The notes: generated by a model from the letters alone, not told the origin. A stretch of 64,000 bases of DNA from an uncultured Erythrobacter sp. (GCF_947492365.1 NZ_CANLMB010000002.1:434001-498000); one strand, 5' to 3'. Counted from the stretch's first letter, positions 45,531 to 55,196 are shown. Numbers and translations are program-made.

Positions 45531-46193
45531 TTACTCCCAACCCCAAGCGGGCGGCGGGGCTTCGACTTCGGCGGTGAGGTCAAACTCCACGCGGAAATGC
45601 CGGTCTTCGGGCGCGCCGCCTTCGACGGTGCGGCGCAGCTGATAGGCAAACTGCGCATTCTCGGCGCCCGCCGGATCGACCTCGACCGTCCAGACATTGG
45701 TGACCGAGGCAGTCAGCCCTTCGCGTTCGAACATTTCGACGCTGAATTGGTCGACTGGGAAGTCCTGCGCGCGCGCACTTCCATCCGCTGCTGTGTCGCC
45801 GCCATACATTGTCACCGCGTCGCTGGCCCCGTCTTCGTGACGGTGATCGTGCTTGAGCCTCAGACCTTCTTCGGTCCGGGTGATGAGCCAGGTGCGCGAA
45901 CGGTCCCATTCGCCACCGGCCTGGACATGGAAGGGCACCGCGATCCGGTCCTCGCTGCATTCAGCGACATACATGACCATCGGAATGCCAGCGAAATCGG
46001 CGTCCGCCGCATCGTCGCTAACCAACTCGCCCGCATAGGCCTTGCCGCAATGGCTCGACAGCGCAGCGAAGAAGGCGTCCTGCGCGGCGGGTTCCTCCAC
46101 CGCAATTGTATCATCCGATGGCTCGCTGCATCCGGCCAGCGCAAGTATGAGTGCAATGGGCGCAATCCGGGAAGGTGAAATCGCTAGGCGCAT
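45531..46193 (-). CDS. Hypothetical lipoprotein
   Basis: A 220-residue predicted lipoprotein with lipobox ALAGC (Cys 22). The mature domain shows SSHCGKAYAGELVSDDAADADFAG, then an EGLRLKHDHRHEDGA stretch with three His, and VTMYGGDT. It resembles conserved Erythrobacter-type periplasmic proteins of unknown role. The His-rich stretch hints at metal binding, which is inference. The C-terminus is Pro/Trp-rich. It is transcribed towards the 45074 gene (convergent). Confidence 0.7.
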   Translation of the reverse strand: MRLAISPSRIAPIALILALAGCSEPSDDTIAVEEPAAQDAFFAALSSHCGKAYAGELVSDDAADADFAGIPMVMYVAECSEDRIAVPFHVQAGGEWDRSRTWLITRTEEGLRLKHDHRHEDGASDAVTMYGGDTAADGSARAQDFPVDQFSVEMFEREGLTASVTNVWTVEVDPAGAENAQFAYQLRRTVEGGAPEDRHFRVEFDLTAEVEAPPPAWGWE

Positions 46194-46337
46194 CGGGAAA
46201 TCCTCATCAACATCTTGGATGGTCCCTACTGCACTGATTGCTCTCGCTTGCGAAGAGGTCTATCACATCGCCCTGTAATAGCAGGCTTAATTCTTTGAAT
46301 TCGGCAAGATCAAGAAATGATCAGGGGAGCAGGGGAC

Positions 46338-46829
46338 ATGACTAGATTGAATTCCAAGGTTAGCGCGAGTTTTCGCGCAACCACGGCGGCCATGTTGGCG
46401 ATTCTGGCGACGGGCTGTGCAACCATGGCCGATACACCGCGATCATCCTCGGGTGATCTCGATGGGATGCTAGCGATGATGATGCGCGGGGAATCCCAGA
46501 TGAAGGGAAGCGAGCTTGAGGCTGCAATCGAGGCGGCCTCGGCCTATCCACTTGGCAGCAGTGAGAATCCGGTGAGGGCGCATATGCCGCAAGGGCAGCG
46601 CGCCTATCTGGGCCGCCTGCGCTGCTCGGACACCTCGCGCCCCAGATTCTCACGTTCTGGTAATCTCGGGCCGGGCGTCTATGGCAATATCGTCGATCTC
46701 TACATTGTGACCTGCGCGAGCGGTGAACCGGAGCGTGCCGAGATCATCATGGACATGTATCACGCGGGCTATGCCGAGGATGAAGCCGTGCCCGGCTTTG
46801 GCATCGCAGGTGGGCGTAAGGCCGAATAG
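46338..46829 (+). CDS. Hypothetical lipoprotein
   Basis: A 163-residue predicted lipoprotein. The start is ATG 46338 with AGGGGA close upstream; ATG 46317 adds seven residues. The signal has lipobox LATGC. The mature part has SAYPLGSSENPVRAHMPQGQ, then YLGRLRCSD and LYIVTCASGEPERAEIIMDM, probably one small disulfide-bonded domain. No named family is recognised. Confidence 0.7.
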   Translation: MTRLNSKVSASFRATTAAMLAILATGCATMADTPRSSSGDLDGMLAMMMRGESQMKGSELEAAIEAASAYPLGSSENPVRAHMPQGQRAYLGRLRCSDTSRPRFSRSGNLGPGVYGNIVDLYIVTCASGEPERAEIIMDMYHAGYAEDEAVPGFGIAGGRKAE

Positions 46830-47020
46830 GCGGCTTTACGCGCTGAACTTTCCTACAAGCACATGATTGCGCTATTGCGGCTCACATGGCCAAGCCGCGT
46901 ATCGCCTTGATTTATGATCGCTATTTCCGATCAGTGACCGCTCGTGTGATCGAGCCAGTTTTTCCCTCTGGACCGTGTAACATGCGGTCCATGTCTCTGC
47001 TTGGAGCGCTTTGGAGAGGC

Positions 47021-47398
47021 TTAGAACAGCAGCGTCTTGGGGTCGGGCATCGGTTCCTGCTTCTGTGCCTTGATCAGGCTCAGGATAGAGCGAACGCCGA
47101 CCCAGATCATTGGCACCCAGATGATGAGCCAGCCAATGACGGAGACGAGAAGGATCGCAAAGGCGATGAAGCCGATCCAGAATGTGCGCACCAGATAGGT
47201 GAAGTGCGAAGCGGCCCACTCTTCCCGGTTGTCGCCCTGCCAGACATGCGCAAGGATAACGCCGACCAACCCGGAAACGCCGGTGATGAAGCTGCCAAGA
47301 TAGAGCAGCGAAATGATCGTTGGCTGGTTGAGATCGAACCCGCCATTTGCTGGTGGCCCGCTATTGGTTGTCGCTGGCTTGTTGCTCTCTTCGGTCAT
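47021..47398 (-). CDS. DUF4870-like membrane protein
   Basis: A 125-residue membrane protein with three hydrophobic segments. The pattern is DUF4870: SLLYLGSFITGVSGLVGVIL, then W..DNREEWAASHFTYLVRTFWIGFIAF, and a final IGWLIIWVPMIWVGVRSI. Function unknown in the family, which is often annotated near Tic20-like proteins. An N-terminal disordered stretch has Asn/Pro/Thr. Stand-alone on the minus strand. Confidence 0.75.
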   Translation of the reverse strand: MTEESNKPATTNSGPPANGGFDLNQPTIISLLYLGSFITGVSGLVGVILAHVWQGDNREEWAASHFTYLVRTFWIGFIAFAILLVSVIGWLIIWVPMIWVGVRSILSLIKAQKQEPMPDPKTLLF

Positions 47399-47508
47399 GA
47401 TGGTTCCCCTCTGTCCCCTGCGCGCAGGCGCCCGGATATGGCGCTTCGCTTGCGCGGCACTCTAAGCATGGGCGGCCTTGAGGCAAGCCCCTGTGGCATG
47501 ATGGCGCG

Positions 47509-48066
47509 CTATCCGCACCAGTCTTTGGGTGAGCTGCCCCAGCCGCTTTCGCTGGCAAGATCGGCATCGATCATCACTTCGGCGAGGTATTCGCGGCTTT
47601 GGTCGCTTTGCGTGCGGCGCACTTCGCGCAATTCGCGTCCGTACTGGTCGCGCGGCGGATCGCCTGCGCCGTCCCATTCGAACGGTCCTTCGGCGAGCCA
47701 TTGGTGCAGTCTTGCACGCGCTGTCCGGGCGAGCGCGCGCTCGGCTTCGCAGGCTCCGTCAAGCTCGGGCGTGTCAAAGCCGGTCAGGCGGATGCGGCGC
47801 TGCTGCCCGCCGAAGCCGAGCACCACGGTGTCCCCGTCGACCACGCAGCCGGCCTCCCGCGCTCCCTGCTCTCCGCAAATGGCGAAGCGGTCACTCACGC
47901 GCTCCCAGCCTTGCTCTGCAGTGATCGGTCTGAACACGAACCACCACAAAGCCATCACCACCAGCAGCAGCATTGGCATGCGCCAGATCAGCCACCAATC
48001 GCCGATGCGGCTGGCGGTTCGGCGGGAACGTTTGAAGCGGGGTCTGGAAGGCGCGCGGCGGGGCAT
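47509..48066 (-). CDS. Thermonuclease (SNase-like) family protein, membrane-anchored
   Basis: A 185-residue protein. A basic N-terminus and one membrane helix (residues ~28-45, LIWRMPMLLLVVMALWWFV) precede a staphylococcal-nuclease-like domain. The active-site blocks are VVDGDTVVLGF, RIRLTGFDTPE (Arg, Asp and Glu as in SNase), and a later Arg in QYGRELREV. These retain the calcium and catalytic residues, so nuclease activity is plausible on the periplasmic side. The C-terminus SGWGSSPKDWCG is short. Confidence 0.8.
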   Translation of the reverse strand: MPRRAPSRPRFKRSRRTASRIGDWWLIWRMPMLLLVVMALWWFVFRPITAEQGWERVSDRFAICGEQGAREAGCVVDGDTVVLGFGGQQRRIRLTGFDTPELDGACEAERALARTARARLHQWLAEGPFEWDGAGDPPRDQYGRELREVRRTQSDQSREYLAEVMIDADLASESGWGSSPKDWCG

Positions 48067-48234
48067 GGGAGCAAAGCTAACACATCCGGCGTGCCGTGCG
48101 CAGCCATTCGAAGAGCGCTACTCCCCGACCGATATGCAAATGGGCCGCGCAGGCACAATGCCGCGCGGCCCTTTGGTTGCGATGGAAACGGCCCGTTGTG
48201 TCAGGGCCGCTCCATGCGATATTCGGGGTGAAGC

Positions 48235-48567
48235 TTAGGCTTCGATCGGCTCAAGCGAACCGGTCCCGTTCGGGGTTTCGGTTGTTTCGCAAGTGCCTGC
48301 ATCGACATAGGTCCATGCATTGCCCTGATAATCGACAACGCTGGTGCCAGCGCAGCTGGTGCCCGGTCCTGCAGCGCAGTCGTTGGCCCCAGCGAGTGAA
48401 ACGCCGTAGCACTTCTCTTTCGCATCGTCAGCGGCGGCAACTTCTTCGACTTCTTCGGCGCCAGCTGCGTCAGCTTCGGCCGGAGCGTCAGCGCCGCCCG
48501 AACATGCAGCGGCAAGGCTGGCGGCTGCGGCAAGTGCGATCGAGCCTTTGAAACGAGTGGTATTCAT
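48235..48567 (-). CDS. DUF2282 (BufA/bufferin-like) lipoprotein
   Basis: A 110-residue exported protein. Signal with lipobox-like LAAAC (Cys22), a low-complexity Ala/Glu linker, then the DUF2282 core [20 protein letters not shown], followed by [16 protein letters not shown] and TYVDAGTCE. The four core cysteines (53, 64, 72, 93) match the bufferin-1 precursor pattern, whose members are copper-related RiPPs with Sec signals. No bufB (DUF692) or bufC (DUF2063) gene is adjacent in the window. GGAGG precedes ATG 48567 on its strand. Confidence 0.8.
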   Translation of the reverse strand: MNTTRFKGSIALAAAASLAAACSGGADAPAEADAAGAEEVEEVAAADDAKEKCYGVSLAGANDCAAGPGTSCAGTSVVDYQGNAWTYVDAGTCETTETPNGTGSLEPIEA

Positions 48568-48773
48568 GGGTGTTTCCTCCATCAAAATGAACCGAGCGGC
48601 GCAAATCTCCCTGCGCCTACAATGCTCGATTCGCAGCGAAACAGTATTCGGTTACAAAGCCAAGCGATAAATTCCCGAACTCCGACGGGCCGTGCGCTTT
48701 CCTACGCGCTTCGAAGCCGCTAAGCGCTCCGGCAAGAGCCCTCTACTATGGGCATCATAAAGGCTTCCACGCG

Positions 48774-49682
48774 ATGAACGCGAAATCGAGCGATACAGAC
48801 CAGCTCCCCGATCTGACCAAAGCCGAAGTGCTGATCGAGGCGTTGCCCTATTTCCAGCGCTATGCCGGGCGCACCTTTGTGGTGAAATATGGCGGCCACG
48901 CGATGGGCAATGCCCAGGCCGCGCGGGATTTTGCGGAGGATATCGTGCTGCTCAAGGCGGTCGGTATCAATCCGGTGGTTGTCCATGGCGGCGGGCCGCA
49001 GATCGGCGACATGCTGTCGCGGCTGGGTGTGAAAAGCACCTTTGTCGATGGCCTGCGTGTTACCGACGAAGCCACTGCCAAAATCGCAGAGATGGTCCTG
49101 TCGGGCGCAATCAACAAAGAGCTGGTTGGCTGGCTCTCCAATGCGGGTGGCAAAGCGCTGGGCCTGTCAGGCAAGGATGGCGGGCTGGTCAAGGCGCGCA
49201 AGGTCACGCGCACAAACCGTGATCCGGAAAGTCTGATTGAAAGCGTGGTCGATCTCGGTTTTGTCGGAGAGCCTGCGGAAGTCGATACCAGCGTGATCGA
49301 CACTGCGGTGGCGGCCGGCATGATTCCGGTAATCGCACCGATTGCGGGCGGCGATGACGGCGCGACCTATAATATCAACGCGGACACAATGGCCGGCGCA
49401 ATCGCAGCAGCGCTGGGTGCGGCGCGGCTGTTTCTGCTGACGGATGTCGCCGGCGTGCTTGATGGCAATGGTGAGCTTCTGACCGATCTCGATCCCGTCA
49501 GTATCACCAAATTGCGCGAAGACGGGGTCATCAAAGGCGGGATGGTGCCAAAGCTTGAAACCTGCGTTTCGGCGGTTGAGTCGGGTTGTGATGCTGCAGT
49601 TGTGCTCGACGGGCGGGTGCCGCATGCGATGCTGCTCGAATTCTTCACGGCGCGCGGGGCAGGAACGCTGGTCAGCGCGTAA
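48774..49682 (+). CDS. argB: Acetylglutamate kinase
   Basis: A 302-residue amino-acid kinase that phosphorylates N-acetyl-L-glutamate, the second step of arginine synthesis, often the feedback-controlled one. Motifs seen: [10 protein letters not shown] (phosphate lysine), [58 protein letters not shown], and GGMVPKLE. N-terminal extra residues (about 25) fit the arginine-sensitive hexameric type. It is followed by yggT and folD. No other arg genes lie nearby. Confidence 0.96.
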   Translation: MNAKSSDTDQLPDLTKAEVLIEALPYFQRYAGRTFVVKYGGHAMGNAQAARDFAEDIVLLKAVGINPVVVHGGGPQIGDMLSRLGVKSTFVDGLRVTDEATAKIAEMVLSGAINKELVGWLSNAGGKALGLSGKDGGLVKARKVTRTNRDPESLIESVVDLGFVGEPAEVDTSVIDTAVAAGMIPVIAPIAGGDDGATYNINADTMAGAIAAALGAARLFLLTDVAGVLDGNGELLTDLDPVSITKLREDGVIKGGMVPKLETCVSAVESGCDAAVVLDGRVPHAMLLEFFTARGAGTLVSA

Positions 49683-49784
49683 GGCTGGCAATGGGCGTGT
49701 TAGTCGGCTAATACGCTTTGCAAGGGACATAAACGAGCAAAGCCTTTCGAAGGCCGCGCCGAAGACAAGGTAACTGAAAGAGCT

Positions 49785-50081
49785 ATGACCGGACTCGAAG
49801 TTCTCTACGACATTATAGCGTATCTCACCCGAGCATTCGTGATGCTCATCATCATCCAGTTCGTGATTGGTCTGCTGTTCGCCTTTAACGTGATCAGCCC
49901 GTCGAACGATTTTCTTCGTAAGGTGTATGAATCGATCAATGCGTTGCTTGAACCCTTGCTGCGCCCGATCCGTAATGTAATGCCATCGACCGGAGCGATC
50001 GATTTCTCGCCATTGGTGCTCATCATTGGCTTGCAGGTCGTGCTCATTGTTCTGAACGGTATTATTGTGGGTGCTCGATGA
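49785..50081 (+). CDS. YggT family membrane protein
   Basis: A 98-residue protein of the YggT family with two membrane helices ([20 protein letters not shown] and [20 protein letters not shown]). The family signature [24 protein letters not shown] lies between them. YggT proteins are conserved in bacteria and have been linked to osmotic or K+ balance. The ATG follows argB by 102 bases, and its stop overlaps the folD start by four bases. Confidence 0.9.
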   Translation: MTGLEVLYDIIAYLTRAFVMLIIIQFVIGLLFAFNVISPSNDFLRKVYESINALLEPLLRPIRNVMPSTGAIDFSPLVLIIGLQVVLIVLNGIIVGAR

Positions 50082-50971
50082 CCGCGACACGAATTGACGG
50101 AAAAGCCTTTGCTGCAGGTTTGCGCGAAAAGGTGGGCGCCAGTGCGCTCGAATTTGCAGACAAAGCCGGGCGCAAGCCGGGGCTGGCCGTGGTGCTGGTC
50201 GGCGATGATCCAGCGAGCCAGGTCTATGTCGGCTCAAAGGGCAAGGCGACCGTCGCTGCCAATATGGAAAGCTTCGAGCACCGCTTGCCCGACGACACAG
50301 GCGAAGCCGATCTGCTCGCGCTGATTGACCAGCTCAACAATGACGAAACCGTTGACGGCATTCTTGTCCAACTGCCGCTGCCGGGCCATCTCGACGAACA
50401 ATTGATCATCGCCTCGATCAGCCCGGACAAGGATGTCGACGGGTTTCACGTCATCAATGCAGGACGTTTGTCGGTGGGCCAGTCGGGCTTTGTTCCGTGC
50501 ACGCCGCTGGGCTGTATGATGCTATTGGCAGATAGGCTGGGCGATCTTTCCGGCCTTGAAGCTGTAGTGGTTGGACGCTCCAACATTGTCGGAAAACCGA
50601 TGGCGCAGTTGTTGCTGGACGCCAACGCGACCGTCACCATCGCGCATAGCCGAACCCGCGATCTTGCCAGCGTCGTTAAGCGTGCGGACATCGTTGTTGC
50701 GGCAGTCGGTCGGCCTGAGATGATCGGCAAGGACTGGTTGAAAGATGGCGCGACCGTGATCGATGTAGGCATCAACCGCCTGCCGCCCGAACCCGGCAAG
50801 GACAAGGGTAAGCTTGTCGGCGACGTCGCCTATGATGAGGCTGCCGAAGTCGCTGGAGCAATCACGCCAGTGCCGGGCGGTGTCGGGCCAATGACGATTG
50901 CGGTCTTGCTGCGCAACACTCTCGTCGCGGCCTATCGTAATGCGGGCCTTGAGGTTCCGGCACAGCTTTGA
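50078..50971 (+). CDS. folD: Bifunctional methylenetetrahydrofolate dehydrogenase/cyclohydrolase
   Basis: A 297-residue FolD that interconverts methylene-, methenyl- and formyl-tetrahydrofolate with NADP(+). The catalytic domain has [20 protein letters not shown] (the Tyr and Lys of YVGSKGKA are catalytic) and [11 protein letters not shown]. The NADP-binding domain has [18 protein letters not shown], and DVGINRLPP and [15 protein letters not shown] close the enzyme. Length is typical. It overlaps yggT (ATGA) and the downstream lipoprotein gene (TTGA), giving a coupled unit. Confidence 0.96.
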   Translation: MTATRIDGKAFAAGLREKVGASALEFADKAGRKPGLAVVLVGDDPASQVYVGSKGKATVAANMESFEHRLPDDTGEADLLALIDQLNNDETVDGILVQLPLPGHLDEQLIIASISPDKDVDGFHVINAGRLSVGQSGFVPCTPLGCMMLLADRLGDLSGLEAVVVGRSNIVGKPMAQLLLDANATVTIAHSRTRDLASVVKRADIVVAAVGRPEMIGKDWLKDGATVIDVGINRLPPEPGKDKGKLVGDVAYDEAAEVAGAITPVPGGVGPMTIAVLLRNTLVAAYRNAGLEVPAQL

Positions 50972-51729
50972 AGCGTGCTCTGGTTCTTGCAGCGATTGCC
51001 GCTTCTGCCACCTTCCTGACTGGATGCACCAGTGGTCCCCGCGGGCCATCGAATGCCATTATCGCGCGTGCGCTCAGTGGGGCACCTGGCGCCGCTCAGC
51101 CTAGCGCAATTGTCTCGACCGAGATCGCCTATGCCCGCGCCGCGAAGGAGAAGGGGTTGTCCGGCGCGTCTGTGGACTTCGCCGCTCCTGGAGCGCTGAT
51201 CCACGGCCGCAACGGACCTGTCCCGCTCGACAGGATTGCAGGCTCACTGGGTGGAAGCGATGAAGCGCCAGCGTGGGTAACACGTGTGGTGGTGCAAAGC
51301 TGTGACGGCTCGCTCGCGCTCAGTCAGGGACGCTTTCAGGATGCCGAGGGATTTGTAGGCAATTACGTCACCGTCTGGACCCGCCAGAGCGATGGATCGT
51401 TCCGCTGGACTTATGATGTTGCGGGGCGCGACGACCCCCAGCCTCCTGCTGCACGCGAAGACATTGAGGACGGTGACATTGTCGTGACCGCAATCGACGC
51501 AATTCAGGGGCTGGTAGCGACATGCCCGCGCGCAGGTGATCCGGTGCCGCCGCCGCCTGCCATTCCGATTGGCGAAGAGGGTGCCGCTGATGCGCAGCTT
51601 TCGCGCGACGGGACTTTGCGCTGGCGCTGGGAACACCGCGCCGATGGCACCAAATATGTGAGCGCTGACTACTTCTATGCCGGTCAATGGGCGACCGCGA
51701 TCGAAGAAAGCCTTGCATCGCCCCCTTGA
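50968..51729 (+). CDS. Hypothetical lipoprotein
   Basis: A 253-residue predicted lipoprotein starting at TTG 50968, overlapping the folD stop by four bases. Lipobox FLTGC (Cys 20). The mature domain has [29 protein letters not shown], then [44 protein letters not shown] split over a sheet, and a Pro-rich stretch (~190). The pattern recalls NTF2-like/SnoaL-type domains in exported proteins, which is tentative. Its coupling to folD is probably an operon effect only. Confidence 0.75.
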   Translation: MKRALVLAAIAASATFLTGCTSGPRGPSNAIIARALSGAPGAAQPSAIVSTEIAYARAAKEKGLSGASVDFAAPGALIHGRNGPVPLDRIAGSLGGSDEAPAWVTRVVVQSCDGSLALSQGRFQDAEGFVGNYVTVWTRQSDGSFRWTYDVAGRDDPQPPAAREDIEDGDIVVTAIDAIQGLVATCPRAGDPVPPPPAIPIGEEGAADAQLSRDGTLRWRWEHRADGTKYVSADYFYAGQWATAIEESLASPP

Positions 51730-51760
51730 TTAATGGCGCGAACAATGATGAGGGGCAGCG

Positions 51761-52414
51761 ATGCTTCCTGAACTCTTCATCTCCGCCTTTATCACGCTCT
51801 TCGTCGTGATTGATCCGCCCGGCTGCGCGCCGATCTATGCGGGGCTCACCAAGAATGCGAGCAACGCGCAGGCACGCAACATGGCATTGCGTGCAACTGC
51901 AATCGCGGCTGTGATCTTGCTGATCTTTGCATTCTTCGGCGAAGCGCTGCTTGGCGCGCTGCATATCGAACTCGACAGTTTCCGTATCGCAGGCGGGTTG
52001 ATGCTGTTCTGGATCGCGTTCGAGATGGTGTTCGAAAAACGCACCCAGCGCCGCGCAGAGCGCGCCGACAAGGTGAGCGCAGACCCAGAGATCGAAGACG
52101 TCTCTGTCTTCCCGATGGCGATGCCAATGCTCGCCGGGCCGGGAGCGATTGCTGCCATTATGTTGCTGATGAACGAAGCGGACACCCCTGCAGAAACGCT
52201 TGAAGTGTTTGCAGCGCTGGGCCTGGTGCTGATTATCACTGCTGCAGCTTTGGTCGCCGCGGGCCCACTGATCCGGCTGCTTGGAGACAAGGTTGAGGCG
52301 GTTATCACGCGGCTGCTGGGCGTGCTGCTGTCCGCGCTTGCCGCGCAGTATGTCATCGACGGTCTTCGCGGGGCATTCGACGTTGGCTCGTCAGCAAGCG
52401 GTTCGCTGGTTTAG
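51761..52414 (+). CDS. MarC family integral membrane protein
   Basis: A 217-residue protein of the MarC/UPF0056 family with six membrane helices. Characteristic blocks are FISAFITLFVVIDPPGCAPI, RIAGGLMLFWIAFEMVF, and VSVFPMAMPMLAGPGAIAAIMLL. Members have no proven activity despite an old multiple-antibiotic-resistance name. It ends seven bases before the convergent TetR gene and has a GGGGCAGCG stretch before ATG 51761. Confidence 0.88.
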   Translation: MLPELFISAFITLFVVIDPPGCAPIYAGLTKNASNAQARNMALRATAIAAVILLIFAFFGEALLGALHIELDSFRIAGGLMLFWIAFEMVFEKRTQRRAERADKVSADPEIEDVSVFPMAMPMLAGPGAIAAIMLLMNEADTPAETLEVFAALGLVLIITAAALVAAGPLIRLLGDKVEAVITRLLGVLLSALAAQYVIDGLRGAFDVGSSASGSLV

Positions 52415-52421
52415 TGAGACC

Positions 52422-53066
52422 CTAGGCCGCCTGCTGCGCGAGCAGAATGGGTGTATTCGGATACCCTATCAATTCAAGCGATGCGTTCCCTGCATCAATG
52501 ATGCGGTCAGGTTCGGCTGAAAGGCGTGCCGATGCAAAGGCTCCATGGAGCAGTTGGACCAGAGTGCGCGCAAGTCCCTCTGCAGAACCGGACTTCCCGC
52601 TTGCCGCCAAAGCCCCTTTCGCAATTTCGTGCAGGAAGCCTTCAACTCGATCGAAGATTGCCCGCGCCTCCGCTCGTAAGGCTGGCATTTCCTGTCCCAA
52701 TTCCAGAGCAAGACCGACGACAGGACAGCCATAGAGGTCTCCGTCCTCGTCTTTGAGCGCCTGATGCGCGCAATGAATGTCGGAATAGATCCCGGCCAAG
52801 CGCTCTTCCGGCCGCGCAAACCGTTTGAAATTGGCCTCGAACACATCACGCAAAGTCAGCTCACCGTGATAACGCACGGCAGCGAGCGCGATGTCGTTCT
52901 TGTCGGCGAAGTAGCGGTAAACGGTCGCCTTGTTTACGCCCGCAACGTCGGCGATTCTATCAACCGAAACGCCGTGGAAATTGTAGCGCCAGAACAGGCT
53001 GGCCGCGGTTGCGACAATGTGCGCGCGGGTCCGCTCGCCCTTGGTCAGAGGGGTGATCAGGTTCAT
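52422..53066 (-). CDS. TetR/AcrR family transcriptional regulator
   Basis: A 214-residue regulator (ATG 53066; the open frame upstream lacks a ribosome binding site). DNA-binding domain at about residues 9-55: GERTRAHIVATAASLFWRYN, with helix-turn-helix VSVDRIADVAGVNKATVYRYF. The remaining ~160 residues are an all-helical ligand domain with LYGCPVVGLALELG. The palindrome overlapping the start (53067-53086) is a likely autorepression site. The target and ligand are unknown. Confidence 0.88.
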   Translation of the reverse strand: MNLITPLTKGERTRAHIVATAASLFWRYNFHGVSVDRIADVAGVNKATVYRYFADKNDIALAAVRYHGELTLRDVFEANFKRFARPEERLAGIYSDIHCAHQALKDEDGDLYGCPVVGLALELGQEMPALRAEARAIFDRVEGFLHEIAKGALAASGKSGSAEGLARTLVQLLHGAFASARLSAEPDRIIDAGNASLELIGYPNTPILLAQQAA

Positions 53067-53086
53067 AAGTAACCGTATAGTTACTT
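53067..53086. promoter_or_regulatory. Probable TetR operator palindrome
   Basis: AAGTAAC (53067-53073) and GTTACTT (53080-53086) form a perfect 7-bp inverted repeat with a six-base spacer. It directly abuts the start codon (CAT at 53064-53066 on this strand) of the TetR gene. The geometry and location fit an operator for autorepression. Confidence 0.7.
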
Positions 53087-53143
53087 CTGCGGCAATCGCA
53101 CAGGAGTATAGTGCGACATCGGGTCGCAAACTTGGCCATCCAC

Positions 53144-53755
53144 CTATTGCAGGGTTGTGATTTCCTCGCTCGGATCGCTGCGGCCAAAGAACTGCATCAA
53201 CTGCACCAGCAGCTCACATCGGGCCGACAGGCTTGGCGCTTCGAGCAGTGCCTGTTTTGACGCCGGATCGAAGGGTGCGATCTGCGAGACGCCATTGATG
53301 AGTGACTGGTCGTCCAGCCGTTCGACCGAATCCCAATCGACACTGTAGCCCTGACTGTCGGCAAATTCGCGCGCTTCACGTTCAAAACCGCCGCGCTGGG
53401 CGTGGCTTAGCACTTCGTCTTCGTCGTCTTCGATCAACTCGCCTTCGACCTGACGAAAGGCGGTTGCGACATCGAGTTCGCGCACCAGCTTGAACCGCGC
53501 TTCGCCTTCGAGGATGAGGTTGTAGCGCCCGTCATCCATCGCCTCGATCTCACCGATACGGCCGACGCAGCCGATGGAATAGAGCGGCGCACCTTCAATC
53601 GAGCGCTGGGGCTGGATCATGGCGATCTTCCGGTCGCGCACGAGCGCATCACCAACCAGCGCGCGGTAACGCGGTTCAAAGATGTGAAGCGGCAATTGCA
53701 GCCCCGGAAACAGGACTGCGCCGGGCAGAGGAAAGATGGAAAGGCGGGTGGACAT
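53144..53755 (-). CDS. LON peptidase N-terminal (substrate-binding) domain protein
   Basis: A 203-residue soluble protein consisting of one LON_substr_bdg (PUA-like) domain, without the ATPase and protease parts. Key blocks: LSIFPLPGAVLFPGLQLPLHIFEPRYRALV, split as FPLPGAVLFPG and HIFEPRY, then GCVGRIGEIEAMDDGRYNLI and GEARFKLV. Related stand-alone proteins in alphaproteobacteria are of unknown role. Start ATG 53755. It lies 11 bases downstream of the thioredoxin-like gene on the same strand, likely an operon. Confidence 0.88.
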   Translation of the reverse strand: MSTRLSIFPLPGAVLFPGLQLPLHIFEPRYRALVGDALVRDRKIAMIQPQRSIEGAPLYSIGCVGRIGEIEAMDDGRYNLILEGEARFKLVRELDVATAFRQVEGELIEDDEDEVLSHAQRGGFEREAREFADSQGYSVDWDSVERLDDQSLINGVSQIAPFDPASKQALLEAPSLSARCELLVQLMQFFGRSDPSEEITTLQ

Positions 53756-53766
53756 CGGCGTCTGAA

Positions 53767-54717
53767 TTACCCGAACAGCACCTTGGACAGGCGCCTGCGG
53801 GCGGCGACCACCCATTCATCCTCCAGCCCGATAGCTTCGAAGATCTGGAGCAGTTTGGCGCGCGCCGCACTGTCGTTCCATTCGCGGTCCTTGGCGACCA
53901 TGGCAAGCAGAGTGTCGACGGCCTCATCGCGCGAATTGGCAGCAAAGGCGGCTTCGGCAAAGGCCATCTGCGCCTCCATATTGTCCGCATCAGCCTGAGC
54001 AGCCTCGCGCAAAGCGGCAAGCTCGCCTTCATCGACCCGCGTGGACGAAAGTTCGAGCGCGCTTTGGGCCGCTACCATCGCAGCATCATCCTGGACCGTC
54101 GCATAGACAGGGCTTGATTGGATCGCTTCGAGCATTTTGGACGCTTCGCCCGGTTGACCCATCGCGATCTGGCATCGGATCATACCGGCAATCGCGCGGG
54201 CATTGGCGTTGTCGAATTCGATCACCTGCGCAAAGATGCCCATTGCGCGTTCGCTGTCGCCGCCGCTGAGCGCTTCTTCGCCCATGGTCACGAATCGCTC
54301 GATCTCTTGCGCTGATGGCCCCTGCGGCGCGCCATCGCCGCTATCTGCGCCAGCCTGCACCGGCAGCTGCGTCAGCAATTGATCCAGCACCTGCTTCAGC
54401 TCGCTTTCGCTTCGCGCCTTTGAAAGGTCGGCGACCGGCTGACCCTGGAACATGGCGTAGACGGTCGGGATCGACTGGATCTGGAATTGGCTGGCGATGA
54501 ATTTTTCTTCATCGACATTCACCTTGGCGAGAATGACGCCCTTATCCGCATATTCAGCTGCGACCTTTTCGAGCACCGGAGTAAGCGCCTTGCACGGCCC
54601 GCACCATTCTGCCCAGAAATCGAGGATCACGAGCTTGGTTTGCGACGGTGTGACAACGGTTTGCTGAAACCGCTCAACCGCTTTTTGTTCTTCGATATTG
54701 AGACCCATGCTGGCCAA
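53767..54717 (-). CDS. Thioredoxin-domain co-chaperone-like protein (CnoX/YbbN-like)
   Basis: A 316-residue protein: N-terminal thioredoxin fold with WCGPC (residues 38-42) in LDFWAEWCGPCKALTPVL and a cis-Pro in SIPTVYAMF. It is followed by a ~190-residue TPR-like helical region, as in CnoX/YbbN chaperedoxins. E. coli CnoX lacks the redox-active Cys pair, whereas this one retains WCGPC, as in many alphaproteobacterial homologues. The TTG start at 54717 has AAGGAG seven bases upstream. ATG 54708 is 16 bases from that site and less likely. Confidence 0.88.
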   Translation of the reverse strand: MASMGLNIEEQKAVERFQQTVVTPSQTKLVILDFWAEWCGPCKALTPVLEKVAAEYADKGVILAKVNVDEEKFIASQFQIQSIPTVYAMFQGQPVADLSKARSESELKQVLDQLLTQLPVQAGADSGDGAPQGPSAQEIERFVTMGEEALSGGDSERAMGIFAQVIEFDNANARAIAGMIRCQIAMGQPGEASKMLEAIQSSPVYATVQDDAAMVAAQSALELSSTRVDEGELAALREAAQADADNMEAQMAFAEAAFAANSRDEAVDTLLAMVAKDREWNDSAARAKLLQIFEAIGLEDEWVVAARRRLSKVLFG

Positions 54718-54940
54718 GGGTTCGCTCCTTTTGAGAATTCTGCGTTGCTATGTGTGAGCCCCAATGTGGGGCATTTTGTGGCTATGTGAAGCGTGAAGCG
54801 CACGCTGGCTAGTCGCCTTGCACCGAATAAGCGCAAAACCACACGAATTTTACGCTTGCAGGCATTCGCGACCGCTGCTAATCGCGCCGCCTCTCCGGCA
54901 GAGACTTAGCTTTTTCAGCTGCTCTGCGAGACGTCAGTGA

Positions 54941-55015
54941 GCGGGCGTAGCTCAGGGGTAGAGCACAACCTTGCCAAGGTTGGGGTCGGGCGTTCGAATC
55001 GCCTCGCCCGCTCCA
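54941..55015 (+). tRNA. tRNA-Gly (GCC)
   Basis: Cloverleaf is clear. The acceptor stem GCGGGCG (54941-54947) pairs with CGCCCGC (55005-55011), followed by discriminator T and encoded CCA (55013-55015). The anticodon stem is CAACC/GGTTG (54966-54970 with 54978-54982) with loop TTGCCAA, anticodon GCC at 54973-54975. The T-arm has GGTTCGAATC-like CGTTCGAATCG. It decodes GGC and GGU glycine codons. A run of T follows the gene. Confidence 0.97.
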
Positions 55016-55196
55016 TTTTTCCGACAGCCGAATTCCGCTGATCGTGTGCATCTGTTCATGCGCGCGTCAGTTTGCGTGTCCTTTGTGCCGCATTTCCATG
55101 CTGCATGTCGGATGTGGCGCGCATTTCGTCGACGCAGAGGGATTTCGGGTTGCGCTTTGCCACGTGACCTGTAGGGCGCATGATACTTTGTCACAT

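Noticed and set aside
46886..48238. 450-codon plus-strand frame
   Set aside because: It runs antisense to the DUF4870 and thermonuclease-like genes, both supported by domains; the translation is low in structure.
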